DNA of 64,000 bases from Thermoflexus sp040289485. Lineage in GTDB: Bacteria > Chloroflexota > Anaerolineae > Thermoflexales > Thermoflexaceae. Shown here in pieces: positions 12,830 to 24,108 of the stretch. Every line of letters starts with the position of its first letter. The first letter of the stretch is position 1. The stretch covers positions 1 to 64,000 of the forward strand of contig NZ_PSLG01000005.1 in assembly GCF_040289485.1 (NCBI RefSeq), read 5' to 3'. The notes beneath the pieces are model-generated. The model worked only from the letters and a program-made list of their open reading frames with translations. It did no database searches and was not told where the DNA came from. The position numbers and the translations under genes were made by a program.

Positions 12830-12875
12830 GCCCCATGGCGGGGCTCCCGGATCCTCTTCCCTGGGAGGTGCGAGC

Positions 12876-13466
12876 GTGAGCGCGCAACTGAACGGTGTGG
12901 ACCTGAACGAGCTGCAGGCCCTTCTGGAGACAGCCCGGGAGCGCCCCGAGGCCGTCCAGCCGACCCGCTGGGCGCGCTTCCGCTGGGAGGGCGGCCTGAA
13001 GGGCCGGGTCCTGATCCGCAACCAATCCTTCGTCGTGGACGAGTCGGTGGACCGCTCGGGCCGGGAGGCGGGCCTCAGCGCCCTGGAATACGCCCTGGGC
13101 GCCCTGGGGGCCTGCCTGGGCCTGGGCTTCATCTTCAACGCCACCCGCCGCGGCATCGCCGTCCGCAACCTGGAGGTCGCCCTGGAAGGGCGCATCGACA
13201 ACCTGCTGCGCTTCCTGGGCCTGGAGGGGGAGGGCCATCCTGGCTATCGGGAAGTGATCCTCAAGGCCTATGTGGACGCCGACGCCGACGAGGAGACTCT
13301 GCAGGCCCTGTGGGAGGAGACCGTGGCCACCTCCCCGGTCGGCAACACCTTCGCCCGGCCCGTGGCCCTGCGGGCCGAACTGGCCACGGTCGCCGGCTGG
13401 TGGTTCCGCACCACGCCCGCGGAGGATCCGGGCGCGGCGGAATCCCGCGGCGGGATGCCGTGCTGA
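12876..13466 (+). CDS. OsmC-family protein, second of a tandem pair
   Basis: Seen: 196 residues with a GTG start after GGGAGGTGCGAGC. The sequence tracks the upstream paralogue along its length: L-G-A-L-G-A-C-L-G-L-G-F, A-Y-V-D-A-D-A-D-E-E-T-L-Q, A-T-S-P-V-G-N-T-F. It also has Ser in place of the second catalytic Cys. A 25-residue C-terminal extension rich in Ala, Glu and Gly ends in C, which the first copy lacks and which could in principle serve as a resolving thiol; this is speculative. Probably arose by tandem duplication and is co-transcribed with its neighbours on both sides. Confidence 0.85.
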   Translation: MSAQLNGVDLNELQALLETARERPEAVQPTRWARFRWEGGLKGRVLIRNQSFVVDESVDRSGREAGLSALEYALGALGACLGLGFIFNATRRGIAVRNLEVALEGRIDNLLRFLGLEGEGHPGYREVILKAYVDADADEETLQALWEETVATSPVGNTFARPVALRAELATVAGWWFRTTPAEDPGAAESRGGMPC

Positions 13467-13500
13467 ACCCGGGCTCACCTCATCCGAACAGGAGGGAACG

Positions 13501-14682
13501 ATGGCACGCAACGGTTTGCCCCTCTTCCCGGTGACGGTGGTGGGCAGCTGGCCGCGGCCCCCATGGCTCCTCGAGGCGCTGCGCAAGCGCCAGGCCGGCC
13601 AGATCTCCTTCCGGGAGTTCCAGGAGATCGCCGACCGCGCCGTCCTGGAGGCCCTGCGGGCCCAGGAGGAGGCCGGCGTGGAGATCGTCAGCGACGGGGA
13701 GCAGCGCCGCGACAACTTCTATTCCTTCGTGGTGGAGAAACTGGAGGGCGTCCGGCTGATGACAGTGGCCGAGATGTATGACTACGCCGAGGACAAATCG
13801 TTCTTCGAGCAGATCCTGCGCCAGCTGGACGTGCCATCCTATGCCATCAAGACCCCTGTCGCAGTGGATCGGGTGCGCCTGAAGATGCCGCTGGCGCTGG
13901 ACGAACTGGAGTTTCTGCGCCGGCACACCGACCGGCCGGTCAAGATCCCCCTCCCCGGTCCCTACCTCCTCACCCGGACCATGTGGGTGCAGGGGCTCTC
14001 CGACCGGGTCTACCCCACCCGGGAGGACCTGGCCCGGGACATCGTGGCCATCCTGCGGGAGGAGATCCTGCGCCTGCGGGATGCCGGGGCCGACTTCATC
14101 CAATTGGACGAGCCCGTGCTCACCGAGGTGGTGTTCCAGCCCCCGGTGCACAGCCGGACGTTCATGTGCGCCTCCCTCTCGGCGGCCGCGGAGGATCCCC
14201 AGGTGGAACTGGCCTGGGCGGCCCAGTTGATCAACCGGGTGGTCCTGGGCGTGGAGGGGGTGCGCATCGGCGTCCACATCTGCCGGGGGAACTGGACCAC
14301 GCGGGAGGAGGCGCTGCTGACGGGCAGTTACGAGCCGCTACTGGGCACCCTGGAGGCCATGCGGGTCCAGCAGTGGGTGCTGGAGTTCGCCACGCCGCGG
14401 GCGGGGGATCTGCACGTGTTCCGGGCAGTCGCCCGCAAGCGGGAGATCGGCCTCGGCGTGGTGAACCCGCGGACGGCGGAGGTGGAGCGCCCTGAGTTCA
14501 TCGTGGCCCGGGTGAAGGAGGCTCTGAACTACTTCGAGCCGGGCCAGATCTTCCTGAACCCAGATTGTGGGTTCGGCACCTTCGCCGAACGACCGGTGGC
14601 CACCCCGGAGGTGGCCTTCCGGAAACTCCAGGCCATCCGCGCCGCCGCCGAGCAACTGCGCCGCGAGTTCGGGGCCGCCTGA
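13501..14682 (+). CDS. Cobalamin-independent methionine synthase family protein (short, MetE C-terminal type)
   Basis: Seen: 393 residues, corresponding only to the catalytic C-terminal half of classical MetE (about 750 residues). GGAGGGAACG precedes the ATG. Likely zinc ligands are visible: H and C in V-H-I-C-R-G-N, E in L-E-F-A-T-P, and C in N-P-D-C-G-F-G-T. The substrate-side segment Q-L-D-E-P-V-L and the opening V-T-V-V-G-S-W-P-R-P fit COG0620. Known: short core MetE proteins transfer methyl groups to homocysteine, in some cases from a methyl-corrinoid protein instead of methyl-folate. Inferred: methionine synthesis or a related thiol methyl transfer. Co-directional with two OsmC genes 34 bases upstream; the link is unexplained. 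Confidence 0.85.
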   Translation: MARNGLPLFPVTVVGSWPRPPWLLEALRKRQAGQISFREFQEIADRAVLEALRAQEEAGVEIVSDGEQRRDNFYSFVVEKLEGVRLMTVAEMYDYAEDKSFFEQILRQLDVPSYAIKTPVAVDRVRLKMPLALDELEFLRRHTDRPVKIPLPGPYLLTRTMWVQGLSDRVYPTREDLARDIVAILREEILRLRDAGADFIQLDEPVLTEVVFQPPVHSRTFMCASLSAAAEDPQVELAWAAQLINRVVLGVEGVRIGVHICRGNWTTREEALLTGSYEPLLGTLEAMRVQQWVLEFATPRAGDLHVFRAVARKREIGLGVVNPRTAEVERPEFIVARVKEALNYFEPGQIFLNPDCGFGTFAERPVATPEVAFRKLQAIRAAAEQLRREFGAA

Positions 14683-14708
14683 GAGGGGTTCCCCCTTCCG
14701 CTCCGGGT

Positions 14709-14714
14709 TACAAT
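14709..14714 (+). promoter_or_regulatory. Probable -10 element of glyQS
   Basis: TACAAT preceded by GGGT lies 33 bases before the glyQS start. No convincing -35 hexamer sits at 16-18 bases upstream, so the call rests on the -10 box and its position. Confidence 0.4.
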
Positions 14715-14747
14715 AACGCAGGAAAGCCCACACCCGGAGGATCGAGG

Positions 14748-17759
<3,012 letters not shown>

Positions 17760-17775
17760 GCCCGGGGGATGGCGC

Positions 17776-19218
17776 TCAATACGCTCCCTCCCCCATGAGG
17801 ACCCGGGGGATGGTCCGTAGGATGATCTCCAGGTCCAGCATGGGGGACCAGTTCTCGATATAGTAGATGTCCAGCAGGCACATCTCGTCGAAGGTGAGGT
17901 CGCTGCGGCCGGAGATCTGCCAGAGCCCGGTCATGCCGGGGACGGCGGAGAGGCGCTGGCGCTGCCAGGGCTTGTAGGCCTCCACCTCGGAGGGCAACGG
18001 CGGCCGCGGGCCGACGAGGCTCATCTCCCCCTTCAGCACGTTGATCAGTTGCGGCAACTCGTCCAGGCTCAGCCGCCGCAGGATCCGCCCCACGCGGGTG
18101 ACCCGCGGGTCGTTCCGGATCTTGAACAGCGGGCCGCTGGCCTCGTTGAGCGCCCGCAACTGCTCCTGCTCCTGTTCCGCCCCCACCCGCATCGTCCGGA
18201 ACTTATACATCGTGAAGAGGCGGCCGTCCTTCCCCACCCGCACCTGTCGGAAGATCACCGGCCCCGGGGAATCCAGCCGGATGGCCAGGGCGATGAGGGC
18301 CATGAGGGGGGCGGCCATCCACAACAGCAAGGACCCCAGGGCCAGGTCCATCGCCCGCTTCAGGCGGATCTGGGCGGAGGAGAGGCGGACCTCCCGCACC
18401 CCGATCAACGGGATCCCGTCCAGGTCCCGCACGTCCAGCCGGCTCAGCGCCAACTGGAAGGGGTCGGGGACCATGCGGGCTGGGATCCGGCGGGCTTCGC
18501 AATGGCGGACCACCTCCTGGATGCGCTCATAGGAAGCCATCGGGAGGGTGATGATGACCTCATCGATGGGATGTTCCGCCAGAACCCGGGGCAGATCCGC
18601 CACTGTCCCCAACGCCCGGAAAGGCCCGATATCGGTGTGCGCCTTCTCCGGGTCGTCGTCCAGGAAGCCCAGGATACGGTAGCCCAGTTCCGGCCGGGCC
18701 AGGGCGGCCCGCATCACCGCTCTGCCGAGATCCCCGGCCCCGACGATGAGGGCCCGCACCACCCCCACGCCGCGCCGGCGCAGGTGGCGCTCGACCCGGC
18801 TCTCGACGAAGCGCAGGCCGCCCAGCAGCAGCACCACCAGCAGGGCGGCCTCCAGGAACATGAGGCGGGAGTAGAAGAGGGACTGAGAGAAGAAGACCAC
18901 CGCCATGAGGGCCAGGGTGCTCTTGGCCACGGCGTTGAGGATGCGATACATCTCCTCCAGCCACGCCGCCCCCATCTGGGGGGGATACACCCGGTCCAGG
19001 CAGAAGGTGAGGAGGAGCAGCAGCGTCCAGGCGATCTGGAAGGGGATGTAGGCCGAGAAGGGCGCGTCGAAGGTGATCTCGCGGAACCACTCCCACCGGT
19101 AACGCATCCAGTAGGCCAGCACGAAAGCGACCTGGATCACCACCAGATCCAGGCCGACGCGCACCCAACGCCACCATCCAGGGATCCGCCGACCCATCCG
19201 CTCTTCGCCCCTCCTCAT
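17776..19218 (-). CDS. Polyprenyl glycosylphosphotransferase (exopolysaccharide initiating sugar transferase)
   Basis: Moves a sugar-1-phosphate onto undecaprenyl phosphate at the inner face of the membrane, the first step of a lipid-linked glycan. Seen: 480 residues. There are four to five N-terminal membrane helices, a central Rossmann-like domain (A-L-I-V-G-A-G-D-L-G), one further membrane helix, and the catalytic domain with K-R-A-M-D-L, Y-K-F-R-T-M, D-E-L-P-Q-L-I-N-V-L-K-G, S-L-V-G-P-R-P and P-G-M-T-G-L-W-Q. This is the full-length WbaP/CpsE type. Its ATG overlaps the stop of the upstream glycosyltransferase by four bases. The sugar is not predictable. Confidence 0.93.
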   Translation of the reverse strand: MRRGEERMGRRIPGWWRWVRVGLDLVVIQVAFVLAYWMRYRWEWFREITFDAPFSAYIPFQIAWTLLLLLTFCLDRVYPPQMGAAWLEEMYRILNAVAKSTLALMAVVFFSQSLFYSRLMFLEAALLVVLLLGGLRFVESRVERHLRRRGVGVVRALIVGAGDLGRAVMRAALARPELGYRILGFLDDDPEKAHTDIGPFRALGTVADLPRVLAEHPIDEVIITLPMASYERIQEVVRHCEARRIPARMVPDPFQLALSRLDVRDLDGIPLIGVREVRLSSAQIRLKRAMDLALGSLLLWMAAPLMALIALAIRLDSPGPVIFRQVRVGKDGRLFTMYKFRTMRVGAEQEQEQLRALNEASGPLFKIRNDPRVTRVGRILRRLSLDELPQLINVLKGEMSLVGPRPPLPSEVEAYKPWQRQRLSAVPGMTGLWQISGRSDLTFDEMCLLDIYYIENWSPMLDLEIILRTIPRVLMGEGAY

Positions 19219-20345
19219 CGCCGGGGGGTTCCCTCGGTCAAGATCTTATTATAAAAACGGACGGTGGCCTCGGCCGTCGCCGCCCATGGGAACGACCGGG
19301 CCCGGGCCAGGCCACGGGCCCGCAGCGCCTCTCGGAGATCCTCGGCGTCCAGCAACCGCCGCAGGGCGGCCACCCAGCCGTCCAAGTCGTCGGGGTCCAC
19401 CAGCAGGGCGGCCTCGCCGAGGCCTTCCTGAAGGGCCGGGATGCGGGAGGCGATCACCGGCGTCCCGCACGCCATGGCTTCCAAGGGGGGCATCCCGAAG
19501 CCCTCATACCGAGAGGGATAAGCGAACAGGGTGGCCGCGTTATACCACGCCGGGAGTTCTTCCTCCGGCACGAAACCCACCCACCGGGCCCGGCCCTCGC
19601 CCTCCAGTTCCCTCAGCCGGCGGAGGAAGGCGGCCTTCCAGCCCCGCCCGCCCACCAGGATCAGGGGGATCGGCGGCGAGAGGCGGGCGGCCGCCTCCAA
19701 AAGGAGGGCCACGTTCTTGCGCGGCTCCAGGGTCCCTACATAGAGCACGAAGCGGTCCGGGAGCCCCCGGCGGGCGCGGAAGGCGGCCACCGCCTCAGGG
19801 GACAACGGCCGGAAGCGTTCGTCCACCCCCGGATAGGCCACGGCGATCCGCTCCGGCGGGAGCCGCCAGCGTGCCGCCAGTTCGGCCCGGACAGCCTGGG
19901 AGATGGTCAGGATGCCGGCCGCCCGCCGACAGGTCAACCGGGTGAACAGGCGCAGATAGATCCGGTTCGGGGCCCGAAAGGCCTCCGGATAACGCACGAA
20001 ACTGAGGTCGTAGACGGTGACCGTCACCGGCAGCGGGGCCGCCAGCGGAGCCACGAAGGCCATGGCGTGGAGCAGATCCCAGCCCCCGCGGGCGAGCAGC
20101 AGCGGGAGGACCATCTGCTCCCACAGGATCCGGGCCCACGGCCGGTGGGTGGGCCCCGCGGCGCGCACCCAGCGGATCCGCGGGGCCGGTGGCGGAAGGG
20201 CCCGGGGGCCGATGAAGGCGGTGAAGGCGGCCTCCGGGGCGGCCTCCGGCAGCCGCCGCAACACCTCGTAGAGATAGCGATGGATCCCGGCGCTGCGGTA
20301 GGAGGCCTCTCCAGCCAGCAGCATCGCGTTCAGGGCGATCCGCAT
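19215..20345 (-). CDS. Glycosyltransferase family 4 (GT-B fold)
   Basis: Seen: 376 residues starting M-R-I-A-L-N-A-M-L-L-A-G; GGGAGGGGCGG precedes the ATG. The C-terminal nucleotide-sugar half shows F-V-L-Y-V-G-T-L-E-P-R-K-N, Y-P-S-R-Y-E-G-F-G-M-P-P-L-E-A-M-A-C-G-T-P-V-I and L-L-V-D-P-D-D. No signal peptide; likely a soluble or peripheral enzyme at the cytoplasmic face. Known: the family transfers mannose, glucose, rhamnose and others with retained configuration. Overlaps its upstream neighbour by 16 bases and its downstream neighbour by 4, so the three genes form one operon for a surface polysaccharide. Donor and acceptor are unknown. Confidence 0.92.
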   Translation of the reverse strand: MRIALNAMLLAGEASYRSAGIHRYLYEVLRRLPEAAPEAAFTAFIGPRALPPPAPRIRWVRAAGPTHRPWARILWEQMVLPLLLARGGWDLLHAMAFVAPLAAPLPVTVTVYDLSFVRYPEAFRAPNRIYLRLFTRLTCRRAAGILTISQAVRAELAARWRLPPERIAVAYPGVDERFRPLSPEAVAAFRARRGLPDRFVLYVGTLEPRKNVALLLEAAARLSPPIPLILVGGRGWKAAFLRRLRELEGEGRARWVGFVPEEELPAWYNAATLFAYPSRYEGFGMPPLEAMACGTPVIASRIPALQEGLGEAALLVDPDDLDGWVAALRRLLDAEDLREALRARGLARARSFPWAATAEATVRFYNKILTEGTPRR

Positions 20346-21451
20346 CCGCCCCTCCCGCTCAGGACCTGACGGTAGAAGGCCACGGTCCTCTGGGCGATCT
20401 GCGCGTGGGTGAAGCGCTCCAGGACGCGGGCCCGGCCGGCCTCCTGCAAGCGTCGATACAGGTCCCCCTCTGTCATCAGCCGCCGCAGGGCCTCCCGCAG
20501 GGCCTCTGCATCCCCTTCTGGGAAGAGCAGCCCGGCGTCGCCGACGACCCACGGGATCTCCCCGGCCGACGAGCCGATCACGGGCACGCCGCAGGCCATG
20601 GCCTCGATCAGCACCCGGCCGAACTGCTCCGTCCAGTTCGGCCGGGATCGCGAGGGGAGCACCAGCACGTCCAGCCCCCGATAGACCTCCGGCATCTGGA
20701 GGGAGGGGACGGGCGGCTCGAAGGAGACCCGGGCCGCGATCCCCAGGGCCTGGGCCTGCCGGCGCAACGCCGCGCCCGCCGGCCCGCTCCCGATGATCCG
20801 GAGCCGCCACTCCCCCGGCAGCCCCGCCGCCGCCTGGAGCAGCAGGTCGATCCCTTTCTCCGGAACCCACCGGCCGACGTAGCCGATGGTGAAGGGCCTC
20901 TCGGGCCGCCGGGAAGCCGGCGTGAAGCGCTCGGGGTCCACCCCGAACTGGGGGATCACCGCCATGGGCCCGGCGTAGCCCTTGGCCCGCCACACGCGGG
21001 CCGTTGTCTCGCTGCCCGCGATGGCCCCGTCGGCCCGCCGCAGGACCTCCCCTTCCCACCAACAAAAGGGCGGCGGGTATCGCCGGAGCAGGTTCTGCCA
21101 CGAGAAGAAGATCGCCGGGATCCCCAAGGCCTTGGCGGCCCGCAGGGCATGCCACGTCGCCAGGTTGTAGGGTTCCTCATCGATGTGCAGGAGATCCGGG
21201 CGCAGCATCCGCAGGCGGCGGGGAAGCCCCGGATAGAAGTGCAGGTGATAATGGCCGTTGAGGGCGATGGGCTCCACCAGCAGGGTGTAGCCCCGGGTGT
21301 GGGCCCGCTCCAGAGGCATGGTCCCCCGCTCGTCCCGCCAGGCGGGGGGCACCAGCACGATCAGCGTGAGGTCCTCCGCCTGGGCCATTGCCTCGGCCTT
21401 GCGCTGATACGCCCCGACCACCATGGCCTTGGAGAGGAGGACCACCCGCAT
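20330..21451 (-). CDS. Glycosyltransferase family 4 (GT-B fold)
   Basis: Seen: 373 residues starting M-R-V-V-L-L-S-K-A-M-V-V-G-A-Y. The C-terminal domain has I-G-Y-V-G-R-W-V-P-E-K-G-I-D, V-L-P-S-R-S-R-P-N-W-T-E-Q-F-G-R-V, E-A-M-A-C-G-V-P-V-I and L-L-F-P-E-G-D. The tract P-N-W-T-E-Q-F-G resembles GT4 enzymes that build capsular or exopolysaccharide chains. GAGAGGCG lies before the ATG. First gene of the three-gene polysaccharide operon with the glycosyltransferase and the priming transferase downstream. No flippase or polymerase gene is in the neighbourhood, so the locus must rely on genes elsewhere. Confidence 0.92.
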   Translation of the reverse strand: MRVVLLSKAMVVGAYQRKAEAMAQAEDLTLIVLVPPAWRDERGTMPLERAHTRGYTLLVEPIALNGHYHLHFYPGLPRRLRMLRPDLLHIDEEPYNLATWHALRAAKALGIPAIFFSWQNLLRRYPPPFCWWEGEVLRRADGAIAGSETTARVWRAKGYAGPMAVIPQFGVDPERFTPASRRPERPFTIGYVGRWVPEKGIDLLLQAAAGLPGEWRLRIIGSGPAGAALRRQAQALGIAARVSFEPPVPSLQMPEVYRGLDVLVLPSRSRPNWTEQFGRVLIEAMACGVPVIGSSAGEIPWVVGDAGLLFPEGDAEALREALRRLMTEGDLYRRLQEAGRARVLERFTHAQIAQRTVAFYRQVLSGRGGCGSP

Positions 21452-21457
21452 CGCCTC

Positions 21458-22432
21458 TCAATCCCGCTTCCAGGCCGTGAGGGCCTCCAGTTCCTGCCAG
21501 GTCTCCTCCGGCAGCCGCCAGCCCACCGCCCCGACCAGTTCATGCAGCTGCTCGACCGTGCTGGCCCCGATGATGGGGCTGGTCACCGCCGGATGGTTCA
21601 GCAGCCACGCCAGGGCGACCTGGGCCGGCGTCTTCCCCAGTTCCCGAGCGATGGCCTCCACCCGTCCCAGCACCGCCCACGCGCGCTCGTCCTGCAGGTA
21701 GCGGTTCAGCCACTCGCTGACCGCCCCGCGGCTGCCGGCCGGCGGCGGCGCATCCCGCCGATACTTGCCGGTGAGGAAGCCGCCGGCCAGGGGACTGTAG
21801 GGGATCACGCCCAGGCCCTGGTCCCGGCACAGGGGCATCAGTTCCCGCTCGAACTCCGCCCGGTGGAGCAGATTGTAGTGGGGCTGGAGGCTATCGAAGC
21901 GGGCCCAGCCGTGTTTGTCGCTGATCCAGAGGGCCTTGCAAAGCAGCCAGGCTGGGAAGTTGGAGGCGCCGATGTAGCGCACCTTCCCCTGACGCACCAG
22001 GTCGTCCAGCGCCCGCAGGGTCTCCTCCAGCGGCGTCTCCTCGTCCGGCCAGTGGACCTGATAGAGATCGATGTAGTCGGTGCCCAAGCGGCGCAGGCTG
22101 CCCTCCACCGCCTCGAAGAGATGCTTGCGGGAGAGCCCCTGGTCGTTGGGGCCAGGACCCATGGGGCCGCGGACCTTGGTGGCGATGACCAGGTCCTCCC
22201 GCCGGCGGCCTTTCCGCCAGCGGCCGATGATCTCCTCGCTGAGGCCGGCCCAGGCGCCCGGCGCCCAATACGGATAGATGTCCGCGGTGTCGATGAAGTT
22301 GATCCCCAGATCGACGGCGGCGGAGAGGATGCGATGGGCGGTCGCCTCGTCCGCCGTCCAGCCGAAGGTCATGGTGCCTAGACACAGCGCGGAGACCTTC
22401 ATGCCGGTCCGACCCAGAGTGCGATACTCCAT
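21458..22432 (-). CDS. Aldo/keto reductase
   Basis: NAD(P)H-dependent reduction of aldehydes or ketones in the cytoplasm. Seen: 324 residues from the ATG at 22432, which follows a CGGAGGAGGTTC ribosome site. A barrel with the catalytic set: Asp and Tyr in D-T-A-D-I-Y, Lys in V-I-A-T-K-V, His in Y-Q-V-H-W-P. Late motifs P-Y-S-P-L-A-G-G-F-L-T-G-K-Y and S-P-I-I-G-A-S-T match the YhdN/Tas-like AKR group. Six bases separate it from the polysaccharide operon downstream, so it may be read with it, but a role in sugar biosynthesis cannot be shown. Substrate unknown. Confidence 0.93.
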   Translation of the reverse strand: MEYRTLGRTGMKVSALCLGTMTFGWTADEATAHRILSAAVDLGINFIDTADIYPYWAPGAWAGLSEEIIGRWRKGRRREDLVIATKVRGPMGPGPNDQGLSRKHLFEAVEGSLRRLGTDYIDLYQVHWPDEETPLEETLRALDDLVRQGKVRYIGASNFPAWLLCKALWISDKHGWARFDSLQPHYNLLHRAEFERELMPLCRDQGLGVIPYSPLAGGFLTGKYRRDAPPPAGSRGAVSEWLNRYLQDERAWAVLGRVEAIARELGKTPAQVALAWLLNHPAVTSPIIGASTVEQLHELVGAVGWRLPEETWQELEALTAWKRD

Positions 22433-22476
22433 GGATGAACCTCCTCCGGATGGGGATGTCGCGCAAGGGCGTGCTG

Positions 22477-22935
22477 TCACCCGGCGGGCTCGACCTGCAC
22501 CGTCTGGTCCCCAAAGGCCGGGGCTTGGGGACCGCGGGCGAGGAGGCGGCGCCAGCGCTCCGGGATCGGGATCACCCGACCGGTGGCGTCCAGGCACACG
22601 TGCCGGGTCCATCCGGTGGCCAGCCGCTGCCCGTCCCCGGCGCGGTGGACGGCGTAGCCGAAGGTGAGCATACGGCTGCGCACCTCCTCCACCCAAGTGC
22701 GCACCACCACCCGCTCGCCGTAGCGGGCGGGGGCCTCATAGCGGGCGTGGGCCTCCACCACGGCGAAGAAGGCCCCGCTCCGCTCCACCTCGGCGTAATC
22801 GGCCCCGCAGGCCCGCAGGTATTGGCTGCGGCCCTCCTCGAACCAGATCAGATAGGCGCTGTGGTGGACGATGCCCATCTGATCGGTCTCCGCGTAACGC
22901 ACGTAGAACGTCGTGGAGACGGACGGCTTGTCCAC
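22477..22935 (-). CDS. Acyl-CoA thioesterase, 4HBT/YbgC-like hotdog fold
   Basis: Hydrolyses acyl-CoA thioesters. Seen: 152 residues, the usual length. The signature Y-A-E-T-D-Q-M-G-I-V-H-H-S-A-Y-L carries the catalytic Asp (near residue 18) and the following E-E-G-R helix. No signal peptide. GAGGCCC lies before the ATG. It lies between rseP and the aldo/keto reductase on the same strand, 44 bases from the latter. The preferred chain (short-chain, 4-hydroxybenzoyl or branched acyl) cannot be read from the sequence. Confidence 0.9.
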   Translation of the reverse strand: MDKPSVSTTFYVRYAETDQMGIVHHSAYLIWFEEGRSQYLRACGADYAEVERSGAFFAVVEAHARYEAPARYGERVVVRTWVEEVRSRMLTFGYAVHRAGDGQRLATGWTRHVCLDATGRVIPIPERWRRLLARGPQAPAFGDQTVQVEPAG

Positions 22936-23019
22936 GGGCCTCCCTCCGAGGCGCAGACATCCAACACAGGGGCAGCACAGGACGGGCCACCGCGCCGCCC
23001 CGGAACGATCCTTCGAGGT

Positions 23020-24108
23020 TCACGGCCCGGGCGGGCGGGCCAGTTCCCCGATCTCCCGGACGGTCAGGATGAACAGGAGGGCGAGCAGGAAGACGAAGCC
23101 GATCAGGTGGACGGCCTGCTCCCGCTTCGGATCCATGCGGCGGCCGCGCACGGCCTCGAGGAGCACGAAAAGGATGCGCCCGCCATCCAGGGCCGGCAGC
23201 GGCAGCAGGTTGGTGAAGGCGATGGCCAGGCTGAGGAGCGCCGTGAAGGTCAGGAAGGGATACGGGGTGCCGGCCTCGACGCTCCCCCGCAGCGTCTCGC
23301 CGGCCTCCGCCCCGATGCGCACCGGGCCGGCAGGCTGCAACGCCTCCAACGGCACCAGGCCCAGGACGATCCGCCCGGGCAGGCTGAACAGCCACCCCGT
23401 CAGCCCGGCGAACAGCGCGGTCCCCCGGACGGCCGCCTCTCCCAGGCCGTAGCGACGGATCCGCGCGAAGTCGAACTCGGCGGCGATGACCACGCCCATG
23501 GGCCCCTGCCCCGGGGGCGGGTTCGGGCGCACGTAGACCTGGACCTCCTGCACCGCTGCCCCCCGCTGGATCCGCAGGCGCACCGTCTGCCCCTGCCAGG
23601 CCAGGGTGAGGGACCGCATCTGCTCCGTGGTCTCCACCGGCGTCCCCGCTAAGGCCAGGACGATGTCGCCCGGGGCCAGGCCGGCCTGGGCGGCGGGGGA
23701 ATCCGGCGCCACCCCGGTGATGCGCACCCGGGTGGCCGGCACGCCCAGGAGGAACACCCCGATGAGCACCCCCCATGCCAGCAGCAGGTTCATGAGCGGG
23801 CCAGCGGCCAGGATGAAGAAGCGCCAACGCCGAGGCCGGCCCGCGAACCCATCGGGAACCTCCGGGTCCTCCTCCCCGCAGAGGCGAACGAAGCCGCCGA
23901 AGGGGATGGCGTTGAGGGTGAGGAGCGTCTCCCCCCACCGCCCCAGGACGAGCAGACGGGGAGGGAACCCGAAGCCGAACTCCTCCACCGCCACCCGCCC
24001 CAGCTTGGCGGCCAGCAGATGGCCCAACTCGTGGAAAAAGATGAGGGGCCCCAGGACCAGCAGGGCCCCCAGGATCCCCCACGGCACCGTGACCACCGGC
24101 TCGCTCAT
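23020..24108 (-). CDS. Site-2 protease, RseP-like M50 zinc metalloprotease
   Basis: An intramembrane protease that cuts membrane-bound regulators. Seen: 362 residues. The zinc motif F-F-H-E-L-G-H lies in the first membrane helix, then F-G-G-F-V-R-L-C-G-E-E, a PDZ domain (V-A-P-D-S-P-A-A-Q-A-G-L-A-P-G-D, about 145-210), and N-L-L-P-L-P-A-L-D-G-G-R with the third zinc ligand Asp. Three to four helices. Known: RseP releases sigma factors or cleaves remnant signal peptides. The ATG overlaps the mvaD stop by four bases. In many bacteria rseP lies next to dxr of the other isoprenoid route; here the partner is a mevalonate gene. Confidence 0.92.
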   Translation of the reverse strand: MSEPVVTVPWGILGALLVLGPLIFFHELGHLLAAKLGRVAVEEFGFGFPPRLLVLGRWGETLLTLNAIPFGGFVRLCGEEDPEVPDGFAGRPRRWRFFILAAGPLMNLLLAWGVLIGVFLLGVPATRVRITGVAPDSPAAQAGLAPGDIVLALAGTPVETTEQMRSLTLAWQGQTVRLRIQRGAAVQEVQVYVRPNPPPGQGPMGVVIAAEFDFARIRRYGLGEAAVRGTALFAGLTGWLFSLPGRIVLGLVPLEALQPAGPVRIGAEAGETLRGSVEAGTPYPFLTFTALLSLAIAFTNLLPLPALDGGRILFVLLEAVRGRRMDPKREQAVHLIGFVFLLALLFILTVREIGELARPPGP

